From a virus: a DNA stretch of 64,000 nt. Where the stretch lies: positions 51,041-115,040 of the IMG/VR virus record IMGVR_UViG_3300037117_000082; one strand, 5' to 3'. This document shows, one piece after another, positions 15,111 to 23,331 of this stretch (position 1 is its first letter; each line of letters starts with the position of its first letter). The notes beneath the pieces are model-generated. The model was not told the origin of the DNA and made no database searches. It worked only from the letters and a program-made list of their open reading frames with translations. A program made the position numbers and the translations under genes.

Positions 15111-15356
15111 TTACGGTTCCTCGCCGGGGTGCTTCTCAACCCAATCGCGGTACGCCTGCTCGTAGGCGCGAACCTGCTGCGGGCCAATCTTCATGTCCCG
15201 CGCGATCGTGCTCTGAGACTCTCCGCCGCCCTTGCGGGCCCGGATCATCGCCAGTCCGAGCGCAGCGCGCTTGCGGGCGACCATCGCGCTTGCCTGCTCG
15301 CGGGCAGTGTCGAACGCCTGCCGCGCTTCGAGTACCTCCGTCATGGCGTCGCTCAC
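15111..15356 (-). CDS. Small helix-turn-helix protein, leftward
   Basis: 81 residues. A helical N-terminus is followed by an HTH (GESQSTIARDMKIGPQQVRAYEQAYRDW). It is one of few leftward genes in the early region and converges on the gene ending at 15104; its promoter must lie in 15357-15450, next to the start of the replication block. A local regulator is likely. Confidence 0.6.
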   Translation of the reverse strand: MSDAMTEVLEARQAFDTAREQASAMVARKRAALGLAMIRARKGGGESQSTIARDMKIGPQQVRAYEQAYRDWVEKHPGEEP

Positions 15357-15455
15357 CCTTCCACTATCGCACGAATGCCGCAGAGCGTAACAGCACTCCT
15401 GCCCCGTTACCGCCGGCTAACCGGCTGCTCTGCATGAGCATACCTCATTACCTGC

Positions 15456-15469
15456 TATGGTCATGACCA
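15456..15469 (+). promoter_or_regulatory. Promoter/operator candidate upstream of the replication genes
   Basis: TATGGT (15456-15461) overlaps a perfect 12-base palindrome TGGTCATGACCA (15458-15469). A second -10-like run, TATAGAGTAGAGAT, follows at 15477. The overlap of -10 and palindrome suggests repression of replication transcription, perhaps by the HTH protein encoded at 15111-15356. Confidence 0.45.
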
Positions 15470-15524
15470 ACGCGGGTATAGAGTAGAGATACACACGGGC
15501 ACTGAGGGGAAGGGCGGGGCGCAG

Positions 15525-15566
15525 GTGACCGTATCGGCAGCGCAGGGGACCGAGGTTCCCGGCTAA
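15525..15566 (+). CDS. Possible 13-residue leader peptide
   Basis: GTG at 15525 opens a 13-codon frame whose TAA (15564-15566) shares its last A with the ATG of the replication gene (TAATG). A GGGGCG site precedes the GTG. Such coupling would let the leader set initiator levels, but the frame may be chance. Confidence 0.25.
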   Translation: MTVSAAQGTEVPG

Positions 15567-16612
15567 TGGCCCGCAGCCATGCCCGCGTCCTCACCAGCAT
15601 CTGGGCTGATGGGGACTTCTGCGCGCGGTCTCCGAGAGCACGTGAGATGTACCTGTTCCTGCTCTCGCAGCCGGACCTTGAGCACTCGGGCGTCATAGGC
15701 GTGAGGACCGAGCGGTGGGCCGACGACCTGGCCGGCACGGAACCGGATGACCTGCGCGCGGCGATGGAGGAACTAGCCGAGCACAGGTTCGTCGTCATCG
15801 ACTGGCGCAAGCAGGAAGTGCTCGTCCGGTCGCTGATCCGCCGCGACGACGTATGGCGCCAGCCCAACGTGTTCAAGTCCGCGGCCGGCAGCATCCGCGC
15901 AGTGAGGTCACCTGCGATCAAGGCGGCACTCCTGGCCGAGCTGATCCGGCTGGACCTGACGTCGGCGAACAAGGACGTCATAACCCTCCGGGATGAGTTG
16001 GCCGATGAGTTGAACCATGCCCTAGGTAACCCTTCCGGGAACCCTTCGCTAACCCTTAGTGGAACCCTTCCGTCCGGGTCGGCTGAACCCCTCGCGGGGG
16101 GTACCTCGCCGGCCCAGGGGAAGGGGAGTAGTAACGGTGAAGTACCACCAGGGGCCCCTTCCACTTTCCCCAATCCACTTTCCCCTGCCATCCGGCCCCC
16201 GGCCGGCGCGGCTTCGCCCCGCGCCGAGTCAGCCGCCGCGCAGCCTGGCCGCGCTTCCGGCCGCAAGCCTCGCCAGCCATCAGGCAATGCCGGGGATGTC
16301 ATCGCTGCCTACGTGGACGGCGCTGTCGGTGCCGGGCTCATGCGCCCCCCGGAGAACCTCCGGGAGCGCGTCGGCAAGGACGCAAGGGCGTTGCTGGCGC
16401 AGGGCTACACCCTCGATTCGCTGATTGAGTCCGCCGGCCGCATGGGCGCCGGCGAGTGGAACGACCTCGCCGTGCAACTCCGCAAGGACGACTCGGCGGC
16501 GAACGGCAAGCCGAAGGCGGCCGAGTCGCCCGGTGCCCGCAAGGGGCGACAGGCAATGGAAGCCGGCGCCCAGGTCCAAGCCATGATCGATGAAGGCAGG
16601 TTGAGCCAGTGA
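15566..16612 (+). CDS. Replication initiation protein
   Basis: 348 residues. The N-terminus (ARSHARVLTSIWADGDFCARSPRAREMYLFLLSQ) is a winged-helix start common to phage replisome organisers; residues ~20-110 look like a wHTH. A long disordered proline/alanine region (~150-240) follows, then a DnaD-like C-terminal helical domain (DVIAAYVDGAVGAGL...LRERVGKDARALLAQGYTLDSL). Four iteron-like repeats lie inside the gene at 16028-16092, as in lambda O-type origins. Directly followed by a loader-like gene and DnaB. Confidence 0.75.
   Translation: MARSHARVLTSIWADGDFCARSPRAREMYLFLLSQPDLEHSGVIGVRTERWADDLAGTEPDDLRAAMEELAEHRFVVIDWRKQEVLVRSLIRRDDVWRQPNVFKSAAGSIRAVRSPAIKAALLAELIRLDLTSANKDVITLRDELADELNHALGNPSGNPSLTLSGTLPSGSAEPLAGGTSPAQGKGSSNGEVPPGAPSTFPNPLSPAIRPPAGAASPRAESAAAQPGRASGRKPRQPSGNAGDVIAAYVDGAVGAGLMRPPENLRERVGKDARALLAQGYTLDSLIESAGRMGAGEWNDLAVQLRKDDSAANGKPKAAESPGARKGRQAMEAGAQVQAMIDEGRLSQ
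16028..16092 (+). repeat. Iteron-like repeats AACCCTT inside the initiator gene (candidate origin)
   Basis: AACCCTT occurs at 16028, 16040, 16051 and 16063, with spacings of 12, 11 and 12 bases, close to one helical turn. A variant AACCCCT lies at 16086. The four copies face the same way and encode a low-complexity linker (NPSGNPSLTLSGTLPS), so the spacing is not forced by a domain. Confidence 0.5.
16161..16185 (+). repeat. Tandem 11-mer CCACTTTCCCC, two copies
   Basis: Two identical CCACTTTCCCC units (16161-16171, 16175-16185) repeat with a 14-base period about 70 bases after the iterons. They may be part of the same origin or a second binding site. Confidence 0.4.
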
Positions 16613-16956
16613 ACGCAATCGAGGCCGGCAAGCTACTGGGGCTCATGGCCCAGTACGACTACCGGGAGACCGCGCCATCGGACGTAGCGGCGTGGCTCCG
16701 CGTCATCGGCGATCTTCCCTACGCCGACTGCGAGACCGCCGTCATCGCGTACTACCGCTCGTGCCGGGACCGCATGATGCCGTCCGACGTCCGGGACCGC
16801 GTGACCGACATCCGGCGCGAGCGGCTGAAGAACGCCCCGGCGCTGGAGCCGCCGCGCGAGGTAGCCGACGACCCGGCCAAGTACGTCGAGTGGCTGGCAG
16901 CCGAGCGCAAGAAGATCGCGGACGGCCCGCAGGCGCTCAAGGCGGTGACCTCGTGA
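16609..16956 (+). CDS. Helicase-loader-like phage protein
   Basis: 115 residues from a GTG overlapping the initiator stop. The sequence LLGLMAQYDYRETAPSDVAAWLRVIGDL..DCETAVIAYYRSCRDRMMPSDVRDRVTDIR resembles small proteins that sit between initiator and DnaB in actinophages and may help load the helicase. No ATPase motif. Confidence 0.6.
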   Translation: MNAIEAGKLLGLMAQYDYRETAPSDVAAWLRVIGDLPYADCETAVIAYYRSCRDRMMPSDVRDRVTDIRRERLKNAPALEPPREVADDPAKYVEWLAAERKKIADGPQALKAVTS

Positions 16957-18308
16957 GCGAGGACTTCCTGGCGCCGGCCGAGGCCGTCATCGCCGCGGAA
17001 CGGGCCGTGCTCGGGATCATCATCGGGTCGCGGCATGCGGCCGAGGAATCGGGTGACGCGCTGGTCCCGGACGATTTCTGGCTGCCGAGGCACCAGCTGA
17101 TTTTCGAGGCAGTGCAGGCGCTGGCCGAGGGCGACGGACCGGTTGAGCCTGCCGCGGTGATGGCGGTGCTGACCCAGCGCAGGCAGGTCGCGCAGGCAGG
17201 CGGCGGCGTCTTCCTCGCCGAGCTTGGCGAGATGCGGGTGCTGGCCCAGTCGCTGGGCTGGTACCTCCGCGAGGTGCTGAAGGACTCCGGGCGCCGCAAG
17301 ATGGGGCGCCTGTCGATCCAGCTTGCGCAGATGGCGTCCAGCCCCAGCTACGACCCGGACCTGGACCCGGACACGGCGCGGAAGCTGCTCGAGGACGCGC
17401 TGGCGGCCCGCGGTGAAAGCCGGGCGCTGACATCGGGTGACGTGTTCGTGAACGCCCTGCGGCGGCTCGAGGAGCCGGAGGACAAGAGCGGGGCGATATC
17501 CCCGCCGTGGGATGACCTGCGGGACCTGATCCCGGTGTTCCGGCCCGGCCAGCTCATCACCGTAGGGGCCCGGCCGGGTGCCGGCAAGAGCGTCATCGCC
17601 AGTGACGTGCTGCGGCATGTCGGGCTGAAGCTGCGGCTGCCGTCGATCTTGTTCTCGATGGAGATGTCCGAGGCCGAGGTCACCGACCGGATGCTGTCCG
17701 CGGAGTCCTCGGTGTCGCTGTCCCGGATCCAGGCCCGCGAGCTGGACGACCACGACTGGAACCGGATCGCGCGGCTGGGCGACAGGTTCGCCGAGGGCGC
17801 GTTCGTGCTGGATGACACCCCGAACATCTCCCTGGCGCACATCCGCTCGAGGCTGCGGGGGATGGCCCGGCGCGACCCGGCGCGGATAGCGATCGTGGAC
17901 TACCTCCAGCTGGTGAAGTCGCCCGGGTCCGCGGAGTCCCGGGAGCGGGAAGTGGCCGCGCTGGCATCCGGGCTGAAGAACCTCGCCCGCGAGTTCGCTA
18001 TCCCGGTCCTGCTGCTGGCACAGCTGAACCGCGGCCCGGAGGCGAGGCACGACAAGAAGCCCACGAAGGCCGACCTGCGCGAGTCCGGGGCGATCGAGAA
18101 CGACTCCGATGTCGTGATCCTGATCCACCGGCCGGACATGGGTGACCCGGAGTGCGCGCGCACCGGGGAGGCGGACCTGATCGTGGACAAGAACCGGGCC
18201 GGGCCGACCGGGACGCGCACGGTGCTTTTCCAGGGCCACTACGGGCGCTTCTCCGGCATGGCGTGGACGCCGACTTCATCCCTCGGTGATGACCGGAGGT
18301 CGGCATGA
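16953..18308 (+). CDS. dnaB: Replicative DNA helicase DnaB
   Basis: 451 residues from a GTG at 16953. N-terminal domain (~10-110) plus linker, then the RecA-like core: Walker A GARPGAGKS (205-213), ILFSMEMSEAEV, Walker B IAIVDYLQL, LLAQLNR and the C-terminal SGAIENDSDVVILIHRP and NRAGPTG. Typical size for DnaB. Overlaps the loader-like gene by 4 bases. Unwinds the fork for phage replication. Confidence 0.93.
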   Translation: MSEDFLAPAEAVIAAERAVLGIIIGSRHAAEESGDALVPDDFWLPRHQLIFEAVQALAEGDGPVEPAAVMAVLTQRRQVAQAGGGVFLAELGEMRVLAQSLGWYLREVLKDSGRRKMGRLSIQLAQMASSPSYDPDLDPDTARKLLEDALAARGESRALTSGDVFVNALRRLEEPEDKSGAISPPWDDLRDLIPVFRPGQLITVGARPGAGKSVIASDVLRHVGLKLRLPSILFSMEMSEAEVTDRMLSAESSVSLSRIQARELDDHDWNRIARLGDRFAEGAFVLDDTPNISLAHIRSRLRGMARRDPARIAIVDYLQLVKSPGSAESREREVAALASGLKNLAREFAIPVLLLAQLNRGPEARHDKKPTKADLRESGAIENDSDVVILIHRPDMGDPECARTGEADLIVDKNRAGPTGTRTVLFQGHYGRFSGMAWTPTSSLGDDRRSA

Positions 18309-18508
18309 GCATCCTTGCGCCCCCGGACAACTGCGGCATGTGCCTGACCCGTGAGCGCGCGATCACCTGCCGCCCGTACCTCGTCCAGCCAGACGGCGAC
18401 GGCGGGGTCCGCGCCTCCTACCGCTGCACCTGCGGTCACCGCTGGTGGACGTCATGGGATACGCGCGGCATGGAGCTTCTGTGGCCGCGATGGGAGGGAG
18501 CCGCATGA
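18305..18508 (+). CDS. Zinc-binding small protein
   Basis: 67 residues with CGMCLTRE and YRCTCGHRWW, two cysteine pairs spaced like a zinc ribbon. Overlaps dnaB by 4 bases. Function unknown. Confidence 0.6.
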   Translation: MSILAPPDNCGMCLTRERAITCRPYLVQPDGDGGVRASYRCTCGHRWWTSWDTRGMELLWPRWEGAA

Positions 18509-18609
18509 ACGCCGACATGCCCGACGACAACCTGACCACCACCAGTCCCGATCCCGACCCGTGGCCAGCAGTACCGACACCACCTGATACCTCCTGGCCA
18601 CCGTTCTAG
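18505..18609 (+). CDS. 34-residue proline-rich peptide
   Basis: ATG at 18505 overlaps the previous stop (ATGA), TAG at 18607-18609. Acidic and proline-rich (PDPDPWPAVPTPPD) with two PW/WP motifs near the end; possibly disordered and a peptide tail for partner binding. Evidence is the coupling pattern. Confidence 0.45.
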   Translation: MNADMPDDNLTTTSPDPDPWPAVPTPPDTSWPPF

Positions 18610-18642
18610 GCCATCTGACCGACCTGAGAGGAAACCAAGGAA

Positions 18643-19092
18643 ATGCGCACACGAGATGACGAGCGGACCCGGCTGGCCGACGAACTGGCCGCGCTGAAGG
18701 GCGAGATCAAGGCGCTGCGATCCGAACGCGACAACACCGAGCAGCTAGCCAAGCTGCGCCGCGACGTGGAGCAACTGAAGCTCGAAAAAGACCGGCTCAC
18801 CGAGGACAACGCGCGGAAGATCCGCGAGACCGAACACAAGGTCGGGCTGCTCAAGACCAAGCAGGATCACGACGTCGCCAACGCCCGGCGCGAGACCAAG
18901 CTCGAGGTCCGCGAGGAGAACCTGACCGCCGACAAGAAGCGCTTCGAGGACGAGATGGCGTTCCAGCGCGAGCACATGCAGCGCGAGGTGGACCGGTTCG
19001 ACGGCATCGCGAAGGCGCTGATGGAGCGGCTGCCGACCATCGAGGTTGAGCTGAGCGGCGCGGCGCGCACCGGCCCGCGGAAGACGGCCTGA
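18643..19092 (+). CDS. Coiled-coil protein
   Basis: 149 residues; residues 8-130 form a long charged coiled coil (RLADELAALKGEIKALRSERDN). A GAGAGG site and AAGGAA precede the ATG at 18643. A trailing proline/basic end follows. Likely a structural or scaffolding protein; function unknown. Confidence 0.7.
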   Translation: MRTRDDERTRLADELAALKGEIKALRSERDNTEQLAKLRRDVEQLKLEKDRLTEDNARKIRETEHKVGLLKTKQDHDVANARRETKLEVREENLTADKKRFEDEMAFQREHMQREVDRFDGIAKALMERLPTIEVELSGAARTGPRKTA

Positions 19093-19095
19093 GCC

Positions 19096-19266
19096 ATGGG
19101 GAAGGACTACGGGCTCTGGACGACCACGAGCGCCAGCACCATGACGCTTAATGTCGCGCCGGCGACCTACGTGGCGTACCAGCCTGCGCCGGCCAGAACG
19201 CGCACGCCGTTCGAGTGGCTTGACGCCGAGGTCGAGAGCACCTGCGCACTCGCGCGGGCTGCCTGA
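19096..19266 (+). CDS. 56-residue hypothetical protein
   Basis: ATG at 19096, three bases after the previous stop; TGA at 19264-19266. Tyrosine/threonine-rich (ATYVAYQPAPARTRTPFEWLD). Ends six bases before a 17-bp perfect hairpin. Function unknown. Confidence 0.5.
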   Translation: MGKDYGLWTTTSASTMTLNVAPATYVAYQPAPARTRTPFEWLDAEVESTCALARAA

Positions 19267-19271
19267 GAGCC

Positions 19272-19315
19272 GCGCGGGCTGGCCGCAGTAACGACTCCCT
19301 GCGGCCAGCCCGCGC
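19272..19315 (+). terminator. Strong hairpin ending the replication block
   Basis: A 17-bp perfect stem (GCGCGGGCTGGCCGCAG at 19272-19288 with its complement at 19299-19315) around a 10-base loop, followed by TTATCC. The strongest stem in the early region. Confidence 0.75.
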
Positions 19316-19341
19316 TTATCCCGAGAGGAAACGCAGGCAAA

Positions 19342-19827
19342 ATGCATGACGCAAAGAGGATCTACCTAGCTGCCCGCTACAGCCGCAACGCGGAGATGCG
19401 CGGCGTGCGGGATGTCCTGCAAGCCCTCGGCTACGAGGTGACCTCCCGCTGGATCGACCAGCACGGCGGGAACTTGCTGGAGTCAATCGTGGCCGGCCAG
19501 CTCAACGCCGAGCCGGAAGCGTGCTCGCAGTACGCGGACGTTGACGTTGACGACCTGACGCGCGCCGACACGGTGATCTCGTTCACGTCCGCCGATGGCG
19601 GCGGGAAGGGCGGCCGGCATGTTGAGTTCGGGCTAGCGCTCGGGCTGGGCAGGCGGCTGGTGATCGTCGGCCCCCGCGAAAACGTGTTCCACACCCTGCC
19701 CCAGATCGAGTGGTACCCGGACTGGGCGCACCTCGTGATGGCGTGGTCGCGCGCCGCCGCGTGCGCAAAGGACGACCGGGATGCGGCAGCCGCTGACGAG
19801 GCGCTTGACCTGCTGGGGCAGTCATGA
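19342..19827 (+). CDS. Nucleoside 2-deoxyribosyltransferase-like protein
   Basis: 161 residues. IYLAARYSRNAEMRGVRDVLQALGYEVTSRWID, DLTRADTVISF, GRHVEFGLALGLGRRLVIVGP and NVFHTL fit the nucleoside 2-deoxyribosyltransferase fold seen in phages. Base exchange on deoxynucleosides or a nucleotide-sensing role is possible. GAGAGGAAACG precedes the ATG. The role of this family in phages is not settled. Confidence 0.7.
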   Translation: MHDAKRIYLAARYSRNAEMRGVRDVLQALGYEVTSRWIDQHGGNLLESIVAGQLNAEPEACSQYADVDVDDLTRADTVISFTSADGGGKGGRHVEFGLALGLGRRLVIVGPRENVFHTLPQIEWYPDWAHLVMAWSRAAACAKDDRDAAAADEALDLLGQS

Positions 19828-20297
19828 GCGCCGCTCCGGTTCGCTGCCAGCAGCGGCCCGTGGAAGCCATGCAGTACGACGGGTCCAACTTCGACGCCAT
19901 CGCCGGATGGGTGCACGGCAAGGGCGGCATGTGCGCCCAGATGCTCGGGCAGCCGCGGATCAACGTGGGCACCGGGTGGGCTGAGGCGGGCGACTGGATC
20001 ATCAGCGGACGCTTCGGGTTTACCCACATCACGCATGTGTGCTTCGAGGAGCACTACGACGTGCTGGCGCCGGCCCCGGACATGATCACCGTCTGCGACC
20101 GCTGCCTGCGCGCCTGCTGCTGGAAGGGCGTTTTCATGTGCGACGACAGCCAGAACGCCGGGACGCGGGAACTGTCAGCCGGGACGCTGGCGATCATCGA
20201 CCGCGAGCACCCGGACTACTGGGACGGGACCTACGAGCGCCAAGTTGAGGCTGCCGCCGCCAAGGAGCGCGGCGAGGGAGTGACCGTCAATGGCTGA
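19824..20297 (+). CDS. Conserved phage protein with zinc site
   Basis: 157 residues. The first ~80 match a widespread phage domain of unknown function: QRPVEAMQYDGSN... and EAGDWIISGRFGFTHI...FEEHYDVL. The second half carries CDRCLRACCWKG, a cysteine cluster likely to bind metal. ATGA overlap with the previous gene. Confidence 0.65.
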   Translation: MSAAPVRCQQRPVEAMQYDGSNFDAIAGWVHGKGGMCAQMLGQPRINVGTGWAEAGDWIISGRFGFTHITHVCFEEHYDVLAPAPDMITVCDRCLRACCWKGVFMCDDSQNAGTRELSAGTLAIIDREHPDYWDGTYERQVEAAAAKERGEGVTVNG

Positions 20298-20973
20298 CGA
20301 GCAAGAGGGCTTCGCACCCGAGTCCGGACCCGAGCTAGAGCTAGGCATCCCGGCAGCAGAACCGTGCGACGACCTCCCGTGGCCGCCGTGGCTGGAGAAC
20401 CTGAGCGACCCTGAGCGCGTCCGGGTGATCGTGCGCGCCGTCGCCTGCTGCTATGCCGCGCACCCTGGACGCGAGGACGGCGAGGACTGCCCGGACCGTG
20501 ACCAGCACTGCACGGCGACGATGGCGGAGCACTTCCTGCTCAAGCTGATCGCCGGGGAAGCCGGGCCGGCCTGCGAGCACGACCGCTGCCCCCGGTGCGA
20601 CTCGCCCGACCCGAAGATGCACCCGGCCATGCAGGCTGATGGCGGAGAGGTCCAGTTGTGCCCGCATCCCTGGCACTCTCTCGCGCCGCCGCTGCCCGTA
20701 GCGGAGCCGCCACGCCCGACGCCAGGGCCGTCCGCTGCGGGGTCTGCGGACGGCACTGGAGCAGGTGCGGGCACTGACATGTACCGCTCGGCCTACTTCA
20801 GAGTGCAGGAGATCCTTGACGAGGCTCTCGGCACCGAGGACGAGGACGGCGCGGGCCAGGGCATCGCTGCCGACGTGGCGCTGCTGGCGGCCCGGTGCAA
20901 GGCAGCCGAGTCCGAGGTCATGCGCCTCAAGGGCGTCACGGTCCTGCCGGGAATGCCGGGGGCTGAGCTGTGA
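20290..20973 (+). CDS. Hypothetical zinc-binding protein
   Basis: 227 residues. Middle block CEHDRCPRCDSPDPKMHPAM...CPHPWHSL has several cysteines and histidines. A proline-rich linker (~138-150) follows, then a helical tail (YRSAYFRVQEILDEALGTEDED). Overlaps the previous gene by 8 bases. Function unknown. Confidence 0.55.
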   Translation: MADEQEGFAPESGPELELGIPAAEPCDDLPWPPWLENLSDPERVRVIVRAVACCYAAHPGREDGEDCPDRDQHCTATMAEHFLLKLIAGEAGPACEHDRCPRCDSPDPKMHPAMQADGGEVQLCPHPWHSLAPPLPVAEPPRPTPGPSAAGSADGTGAGAGTDMYRSAYFRVQEILDEALGTEDEDGAGQGIAADVALLAARCKAAESEVMRLKGVTVLPGMPGAEL

Positions 20974-21392
20974 CCGCCGGGCCAGAGGTCCACGTCGACT
21001 GGCGGATGACGCCCGCCGAGTGGGACGAGTTGCGGTCGGCGGTCAAGCACAGCGATTCGGACTACTGCATGCGGCTGGACGCCGAGGGGAAACTCGCTGC
21101 CGGCGCTGCACTGCCGGTCCCGCTTCCCTTCGGCGAGAACCCGCCTGCTCACGACTGCGGATGCGGGCCGGACGGAGCCTGCGAGACGCACCTGGACCGG
21201 AGCGAGCCGGAGCGGCAGATTGCGGCATCCTCGCTCGCGGCCACCATCGCCGGCTGGCGCGCTGAGGCCGCGGGCTGGCGGACCTACGCCGACAGGTTCA
21301 TCGCCGACCAGATCCGTTACGCCGGGTTCCTGACCCGCGCCGAGACGTACGACGCCTGCGCTGATGCGCTTGAGGCTGAGGTGAACCCGTGA
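20970..21392 (+). CDS. Hypothetical protein
   Basis: 140 residues; one CGCGPDGAC cluster and a helical, tryptophan-containing second half. 4-base overlaps. Function unknown. Confidence 0.5.
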   Translation: MTAGPEVHVDWRMTPAEWDELRSAVKHSDSDYCMRLDAEGKLAAGAALPVPLPFGENPPAHDCGCGPDGACETHLDRSEPERQIAASSLAATIAGWRAEAAGWRTYADRFIADQIRYAGFLTRAETYDACADALEAEVNP

Positions 21393-21757
21393 CCGCCCGC
21401 GAGGATTTCCGCGCAGCAGTCCGCTCTGCTGCCACCTACGCCGCAGATGAGGGAACTCAGGGCTGGCTGCTGACGGAAGCCCAGTTCGCGGCGATCGACG
21501 CTGCGGGGGACGAGTACCGGGCTGGTGCCCTGCTCTCCCTTGCTGCCGATCTTGACCGCAGGGCCAACGTCCCGTCATCACTCAGCCAGCGGGTCCGCGA
21601 TGCGTTCCGGGCGGCAGCCCTGATGGCCCGTCGCGCTGCGGAGGGCAACCGTACGGACGCGGAGAGTGCCGCCCCGGTGTTCCTGGACGCTGCTGGGCTT
21701 AAAACGGCTCTCAGCGCTTCGGCCGCGGATGACTGCATGGAAGCGGGCCCGGAATGA
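21389..21757 (+). CDS. Hypothetical alanine-rich helical protein
   Basis: 122 residues from a GTG overlapping the previous stop. Helical, with SAATYAADEGTQGWLLTEAQFAAIDAAGDEY; a related sequence appears in the gene at 23083, suggesting paralogy. Function unknown. Confidence 0.5.
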   Translation: MTAREDFRAAVRSAATYAADEGTQGWLLTEAQFAAIDAAGDEYRAGALLSLAADLDRRANVPSSLSQRVRDAFRAAALMARRAAEGNRTDAESAAPVFLDAAGLKTALSASAADDCMEAGPE

Positions 21758-22176
21758 CCGCTGACCTCGCCGAGCGCGCCATGGGCCACCTTGCCGAGCG
21801 CATGGTGCCCGTCGCCGCGGAACTGGCCTTCGCCGTCCGGGAGCGGGACGTCAACGGCATAGCGGAGTTCCTGGCCCCGTACGGCCCGCAGGAAATCTAC
21901 GGGCTGCTGATCGTGACGGCGGCAATGGTGGACATCGACCGGACCACTGATGACCTGCTGTCGTGGGTCTCGTGGGACGAGCGCTTCGAGCCGCCGTGCC
22001 GTGATGCCGCGCCGAAGCGGGCGCGCAACGACGGCCGGGTGCCTGCGGAGTGCGGCACCTATGCGGCGGCGAGACGTCACCAGCAGCGGGGGGAAGCGCT
22101 GGACCAGCCGTGCAAGGACGCGGCTAACGAGTACATGCGGGACTGGCGGGCTGGCAAGAGGGGGAATGCGGCATGA
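21754..22176 (+). CDS. Phage protein with C-terminal CGTY-type motif
   Basis: 140 residues. The C-terminus CGTYAAARRHQQRGEALDQPCKDAANEYMRDW belongs to a pattern I recognise in actinophage and actinobacterial proteins, where C and H positions may bind zinc. The N-terminal half is helical. Overlaps the methyltransferase gene by 4 bases. Confidence 0.6.
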   Translation: MTADLAERAMGHLAERMVPVAAELAFAVRERDVNGIAEFLAPYGPQEIYGLLIVTAAMVDIDRTTDDLLSWVSWDERFEPPCRDAAPKRARNDGRVPAECGTYAAARRHQQRGEALDQPCKDAANEYMRDWRAGKRGNAA

Positions 22177-22838
22177 GGCCGCGATTGCTTGACCTGTTCT
22201 GCGGAGCTGGCGGCGCGACCGCGGGCTACTACCGGGCAGGCTTCGACGTGACCGGGGTTGATCTTGCGCCCCAGCCGAACTACCCGTTCCGGTTTATCCG
22301 CGCCGACGCGATGACGTTCCCTCTCGGCGGCTTTGATGCCATCCACGCAAGCCCGCCGTGCCAGCGCAAGTCCCGCATGACGAACTGCCGCCCTGGCGTT
22401 GCCGCTACCTACCCGGACCTGATCGGCCCGGTCCGCGACCGGCTGCGCGCATGGGGCGGCCTGTACGTGATCGAGAATGTGGAAGGCTCCGGGCTGCCTG
22501 GCCAGGATGATCTGCTCGGTGCCCACGGCCTGATGCTCTGCGGCCTCATGTTCGGCCTTGAGCTCTACCGGCACCGCTGGTTCGAGACGAGCTCGCCGGT
22601 CCCGGTCCCCGGTCACCCGCGGCACCTGATCCCGGCGTCACGGGCAGGCCACTGGAAGCCCGGCACGATCATGTCCGTGGAGGGCCATTGCGCCCCGATC
22701 GCCGTTGCAAGGGCCGCAATGGGCGGCGTGGACTGGATGACCCGCGACGAGCTCGCGGAGTCGATTCCGCCTGCCTATACCGAGCACCTTGGCCGGCAGA
22801 TGCTCGCGGCCATCACGAGAGCAAGGGAAGTCGCATGA
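22173..22838 (+). CDS. C5-cytosine DNA methyltransferase-like protein (compact)
   Basis: 221 residues. Motif I LDLFCGAGGATAGYYRAGF, motif IV ASPPCQR with the catalytic C63, and motif VI VIENVEGS are clear; the C-terminus ESIPPAYTEHLGRQML matches motif X. The target recognition domain is very short, so the protein is smaller than typical restriction-type enzymes. Could modify phage DNA or act without a nuclease. Confidence 0.82.
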   Translation: MRPRLLDLFCGAGGATAGYYRAGFDVTGVDLAPQPNYPFRFIRADAMTFPLGGFDAIHASPPCQRKSRMTNCRPGVAATYPDLIGPVRDRLRAWGGLYVIENVEGSGLPGQDDLLGAHGLMLCGLMFGLELYRHRWFETSSPVPVPGHPRHLIPASRAGHWKPGTIMSVEGHCAPIAVARAAMGGVDWMTRDELAESIPPAYTEHLGRQMLAAITRAREVA

Positions 22839-23086
22839 CCGCGCTTGCACCCGTCCCGGTAACCCCGGCGAAAGTTAGCGTCAGCGAGACCCACTGGGGC
22901 GTGCGGTTCCAGAGCCCCTACGGATTCAACATTGACGATCACGGCACTGACGAGGAAGCGGCGCGCAGGGGTGCTCTCGCGAAGCCGCAGCCACGCTGCA
23001 CGGTCACGCTGGTCAGGCACCGCGTGGATCATGCCGAGTGGCCGTGGGAGCCTGCGAGCGGTGCCGGGCTGGACGGTGCAGCATGA
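22835..23086 (+). CDS. Hypothetical protein
   Basis: 83 residues, beta-rich (VSVSETHWGVRFQSPYGFN); no cysteine cluster. ATG at 22835 overlaps the methyltransferase stop. Function unknown. Confidence 0.5.
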   Translation: MTALAPVPVTPAKVSVSETHWGVRFQSPYGFNIDDHGTDEEAARRGALAKPQPRCTVTLVRHRVDHAEWPWEPASGAGLDGAA

Positions 23087-23331
23087 CCGCACCGCATCCC
23101 GTCGCCGACGCCCTGACGCCCGCTGAGCGGTTCGAGGCTGCCGTCCGCGATGCAGTGCTTCCCAGGCTGCTGGCCCCGGGTGAGGACACCGGCCCGTACC
23201 TGCTGTGCGAGAGCCAGCTAGCTGACATCGGCGCCGCAGCTGACGAGTACGCGGCGGCGCTTGTGGAGCGGTGCGCGCGTACCCCCCGGAGCCAGGAAGA
23301 CCCGCTCCAGCCAAGGGGAGCCGCCTCGTGA
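23083..23331 (+). CDS. Hypothetical protein, possible paralogue of 21389
   Basis: 82 residues. ERFEAAVRDAVLPRLLAPGEDTGPYLLCESQLADIGAAADEYAAALVER resembles the gene at 21389 (AVRSAATYAADEGTQGWLLTEAQFAAIDAAGDEYRAG). Function unknown. Confidence 0.5.
   Translation: MTAPHPVADALTPAERFEAAVRDAVLPRLLAPGEDTGPYLLCESQLADIGAAADEYAAALVERCARTPRSQEDPLQPRGAAS

Noticed and set aside
16752-18239. Long leftward frame over the dnaB gene
   Set aside because: It is the antisense of DnaB, with low-complexity R/G/P-rich text and no recognisable domain; the rightward frame has intact helicase motifs.
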